From: an uncultured Muribaculaceae bacterium
Lineage (GTDB): Bacteria; Bacteroidota; Bacteroidia; Bacteroidales; Muribaculaceae
DNA length: 34,417 bases
Assembly (NCBI GenBank): GCA_910578395.1
Contig: CAJTPZ010000005.1
Coordinates: 201,719-236,135 of the forward strand
Direction: 5' to 3'
The position numbers were made by a program, and so were the translations under genes. Below, in pieces: positions 32,620 through 34,417 of this stretch (positions within the stretch are counted from its first letter, which is position 1; the number at the start of each line of letters is the position of its first letter). The notes under the pieces were generated by a model, which was not told the DNA's origin, searched no databases, and saw nothing but the letters and a program-made list of their open reading frames with translations.

Positions 32620-34140
32620 TTATTCAGCCGGGGTCATGCGGCGGGCAGGTGTGCTGTCTATTTTCTTGCAGTGATATTCTTTTGCGAGGTATTTCAGCAA
32701 TTCGTCATAGAGAATGTCATTGCTTTTCGCGACGACTTTTGCATGTGTCAGAGCTTCCATATAATCTCCGCCGTTTGCAAGATAATCGATGGTGGCAAGG
32801 CGATAGTTCCGGTAAGGATCTATTGGTTCTCCGTTGACAGTAATTGAAACCGGACGTAGTGTGTCGGGATCATATAACATTCTTGTCGAGGCGTTGATTC
32901 CGTCAGATCCTTTGCGTAAGGCGAGCACTTCGAACGCTGAGATTAGGTCTTTGCCTGAAATATCAAGTACGACAATTTTATTGTCAAAAGGTAGCATGTC
33001 GATGACCATGCCCTGGGTTATATCGCCGGCCGGGAGTGAGCGTCGGATACCTCCTGAATTGATCAGGCTTATGTCAACCGGTTCACCTGAGATCTGAAAG
33101 CCTGTAGTAGCAACAAAATCTGCAAGAAAATTGCTTATGCCTCCATCGATATCCTTATCGAGCCGACGCGCGGCGACTGCTATTTTGCGGTTCATGACAG
33201 AATCTACAGCCTGACGGTAAGGTTTTAGTTTTTCACTGATGCTTTCATCAATGCGGTCATCCAGTCTGCTGTCGATTTTGATCAGGGAGTAATCTATTTT
33301 TCCATTGTCAAGATCAAGTTCGGTTTTGCCTATATAAGATCCTTTTGATCCGGCCTGAACGACTGCTATCGTGTCGCCTTCGGCATTGACATGTTTCCAA
33401 TGATAGCGGTCATTTGTGCGGTCCGGATCAATCAGAGTGTGGCTATGCCCTCCGATTATTATGTCGATATCCGATGATCCGGCAGCGATGTCGGCATCGT
33501 TTGGTTTCATGTTGCCATCATATCCGATATGTGTAACTGCTATCACATAGTCAGCGCCATTTTTTTTGAGATCTTTGGCAATCGAATCGGCGATGATTTT
33601 TCCGTCAAGATATTTCACACCGTCGTAGTGTCCTTCGGCAATCATTCCTTTGGGATTGAGGTTGATTCCAAATATGCCGATTTTCTTTTCTCCAAAAGTT
33701 TTTATTACATAAGGAGTGAAAATTGAGTCAAGCCCCTGCGTGCAGGAAAAATCGTAGTTGGCCGACAGCCATGTGACTTTGGAGTCACTGAGGTTTTTTG
33801 CCAATTGGTTCACTTTGTTGTCAAAGTCGTGATTGCCGATTACTGCTATATCATAACCGAGCATGTCGAGAGTGGAGTATTCTACTTCTCCTTTATAGAG
33901 GGTAAAGTACATTGTGCCCTGCACTACATCTCCTGCATCGATCAGTAGCACATTTGGTTCGGTTTGTCGGATACTGTCGATTACAACTTTTCGACGCAAC
34001 AGACCACCATTTCCGTTTTCAAGCGGATCTATCTGGGAGTGGGTGTCGTTGGTGTGCAGGATTATTAATTTTTCCGGATCTTTGGCTGAGCACTGTAATG
34101 CTGCAAAAACCAAGATGATATAGAATGATATAGTCTTCAT
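32620..34140 (-). CDS. Secreted 5'-nucleotidase / metallophosphatase (UshA-like)
   Basis: A 506-residue exported protein. The ATG at 34140 starts a clean signal peptide (MKTISFYIILVFAALQCSA); the frame is open upstream to 34194 but those codons lie in the structured leader. The N-terminal metallophosphoesterase domain has the metal ligands in LHTNDTHSQIDP, LIDAGDVVQGT, VIGNHDFD and GGHSH. The C-terminal 5'-nucleotidase domain has NSGGIRRSLPAGDITQG (substrate specificity loop) and YLANGGDYM. Both halves are fused in one protein as in E. coli UshA; I recall that they are encoded as two adjacent genes in several Bacteroides. It should remove phosphate from nucleotides in the periplasm. It heads a four-gene unit with nhaC, DUF1599 and the DoxX-like gene. 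Confidence 0.92.
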   Translation of the reverse strand: MKTISFYIILVFAALQCSAKDPEKLIILHTNDTHSQIDPLENGNGGLLRRKVVIDSIRQTEPNVLLIDAGDVVQGTMYFTLYKGEVEYSTLDMLGYDIAVIGNHDFDNKVNQLAKNLSDSKVTWLSANYDFSCTQGLDSIFTPYVIKTFGEKKIGIFGINLNPKGMIAEGHYDGVKYLDGKIIADSIAKDLKKNGADYVIAVTHIGYDGNMKPNDADIAAGSSDIDIIIGGHSHTLIDPDRTNDRYHWKHVNAEGDTIAVVQAGSKGSYIGKTELDLDNGKIDYSLIKIDSRLDDRIDESISEKLKPYRQAVDSVMNRKIAVAARRLDKDIDGGISNFLADFVATTGFQISGEPVDISLINSGGIRRSLPAGDITQGMVIDMLPFDNKIVVLDISGKDLISAFEVLALRKGSDGINASTRMLYDPDTLRPVSITVNGEPIDPYRNYRLATIDYLANGGDYMEALTHAKVVAKSNDILYDELLKYLAKEYHCKKIDSTPARRMTPAE

Positions 34141-34151
34141 AGATTTTGGAA

Positions 34152-34192
34152 GCCGGCTGTATAATGACAAAGATGTCATGACGTGAGCCGGC
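34152..34192 (-). promoter_or_regulatory. Structured leader of the nucleotidase operon
   Basis: A perfect ATGACA-AAGA-TGTCAT hairpin (34164-34179) is enclosed by two GCCGGC palindromes (34152-34157 and 34187-34192) that can pair with each other. The structure sits between the -7 element and the start codon. It could influence translation or RNA stability; it does not resemble a riboswitch that I know. Confidence 0.45.
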
Positions 34193-34202
34193 ATTTAAGG
34201 TG

Positions 34203-34210
34203 CAAATATA
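34203..34210 (-). promoter_or_regulatory. -7 element of the nucleotidase operon
   Basis: CAAATATA on the plus strand reads TATATTTG on the minus strand, an exact TAnnTTTG match. No clear -33 element is present. The leader would be about 57 nt. Confidence 0.6.
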
Positions 34211-34340
34211 CACAGAATATTCGATGAGATGAATAGGGGAGTAAGGTCTGGTTTGCTGTGTAGTCATGTAAATATGGAAAACGATTCGTTGATTTTGCAT
34301 TTTTAGAATCATAAGACAGAGTATGGCTGTTGCTCAAGTG

Positions 34341-34348
34341 TAAATTTG
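34341..34348 (+). promoter_or_regulatory. -7-like element before the right-edge gene
   Basis: TAAATTTG matches TAnnTTTG and is followed 48 bp later by an ATG (34397). There is no -33 element at the normal spacing. Confidence 0.35.
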
Positions 34349-34396
34349 ATGCGTGTGGTTTAAGAGGTTGTCTAAATTTTATTGATTAGGATTTTT

Positions 34397-34417
34397 ATGG
34401 CGGCAAAATCAATCATT
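34397..34417 (+). CDS. Possible start of a gene cut by the window edge
   Basis: An ATG at 34397 is open for the remaining seven codons (MAAKSII). It is preceded by TTAAGAGGTTGTCTAAATTTT (34360-34380), which looks somewhat like the terminal region of an insertion sequence, and by a -7-like element. Too little is present to name a product. Confidence 0.25.

Overview
The window reads as a piece of a Bacteroidales chromosome of moderate GC content. Three things support this. Promoters carry the Bacteroidetes -7 element TAnnTTTG (for example at 827, 2933, 15587, 28067, 34203). Starts lack Shine-Dalgarno sequences. The gene set is typical of the order: Mfa/Fim type V pilus genes, DUF3575/DUF3868, a repeated DUF349 protein, a DoxX-like protein with a C-terminal extension, DUF1599 and a RibBA fusion. 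A Muribaculaceae-like gut commensal is my best guess, but the sequence alone does not prove the family.

Layout. 1-856: a TonB C-terminal-domain protein (minus) with its terminator, divergent from pheA. 857-2880: pheA and an aromatic-type aminotransferase, 2 bp apart. 2909-3390: a promoter, two identical tRNA-Gly(GCC) genes, tRNA-Leu(GAG) and a terminator. 3512-4861: an AAA_14/DUF4143 ATPase behind an apparent operator of GGACAA half-sites. 4862-5477: a gene-free convergent region with a long inverted repeat and two copies of a structured ~60-bp repeat. 5423-15668: a complete-looking six-gene type V fimbrial operon on the minus strand (DUF3575 barrel, DUF3868/OmpA-like, Mfa1-type stalk, Mfa2-type anchor, accessory fimbrillin, 1088-residue DUF4906 probable tip). 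It has a terminator at its end and a promoter plus a G10 tract at its head. 15705-18792: an amidase, an acyltransferase, a small conserved protein and a ThrC-like protein. 18821-25938: thrA (aspartokinase-homoserine dehydrogenase), ribBA, an LptF/LptG permease and a polyprenyl-phosphate sugar-1-phosphate transferase. 26020-29362: a DUF349 protein divergent from a secreted leucine-rich repeat protein. 29476-34140: a tightly packed four-gene minus-strand unit (5'-nucleotidase, NhaC antiporter, DUF1599, DoxX-like). 34341-34417: a promoter and the first codons of another gene.

How the parts work together. pheA and its aminotransferase carry out the last steps to phenylalanine. thrA makes homoserine from aspartate. 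The ThrC-like protein directly downstream would be expected to finish threonine, but it lacks the PLP lysine and has an altered phosphate loop. The fimbrial operon encodes a lipoprotein-exported, protease-matured pilus: three subunits carry a candidate Arg processing site about 35-39 residues after the lipobox Cys, while the anchor has no such propeptide.

The observations I consider strongest are the probably non-catalytic ThrC paralogue in the thr operon, the G10 tract flanked by 7-bp direct repeats upstream of the fimbrial promoter, the operator-like repeats around the ATPase promoter, and the paired structured repeats at 5109 and 5240.
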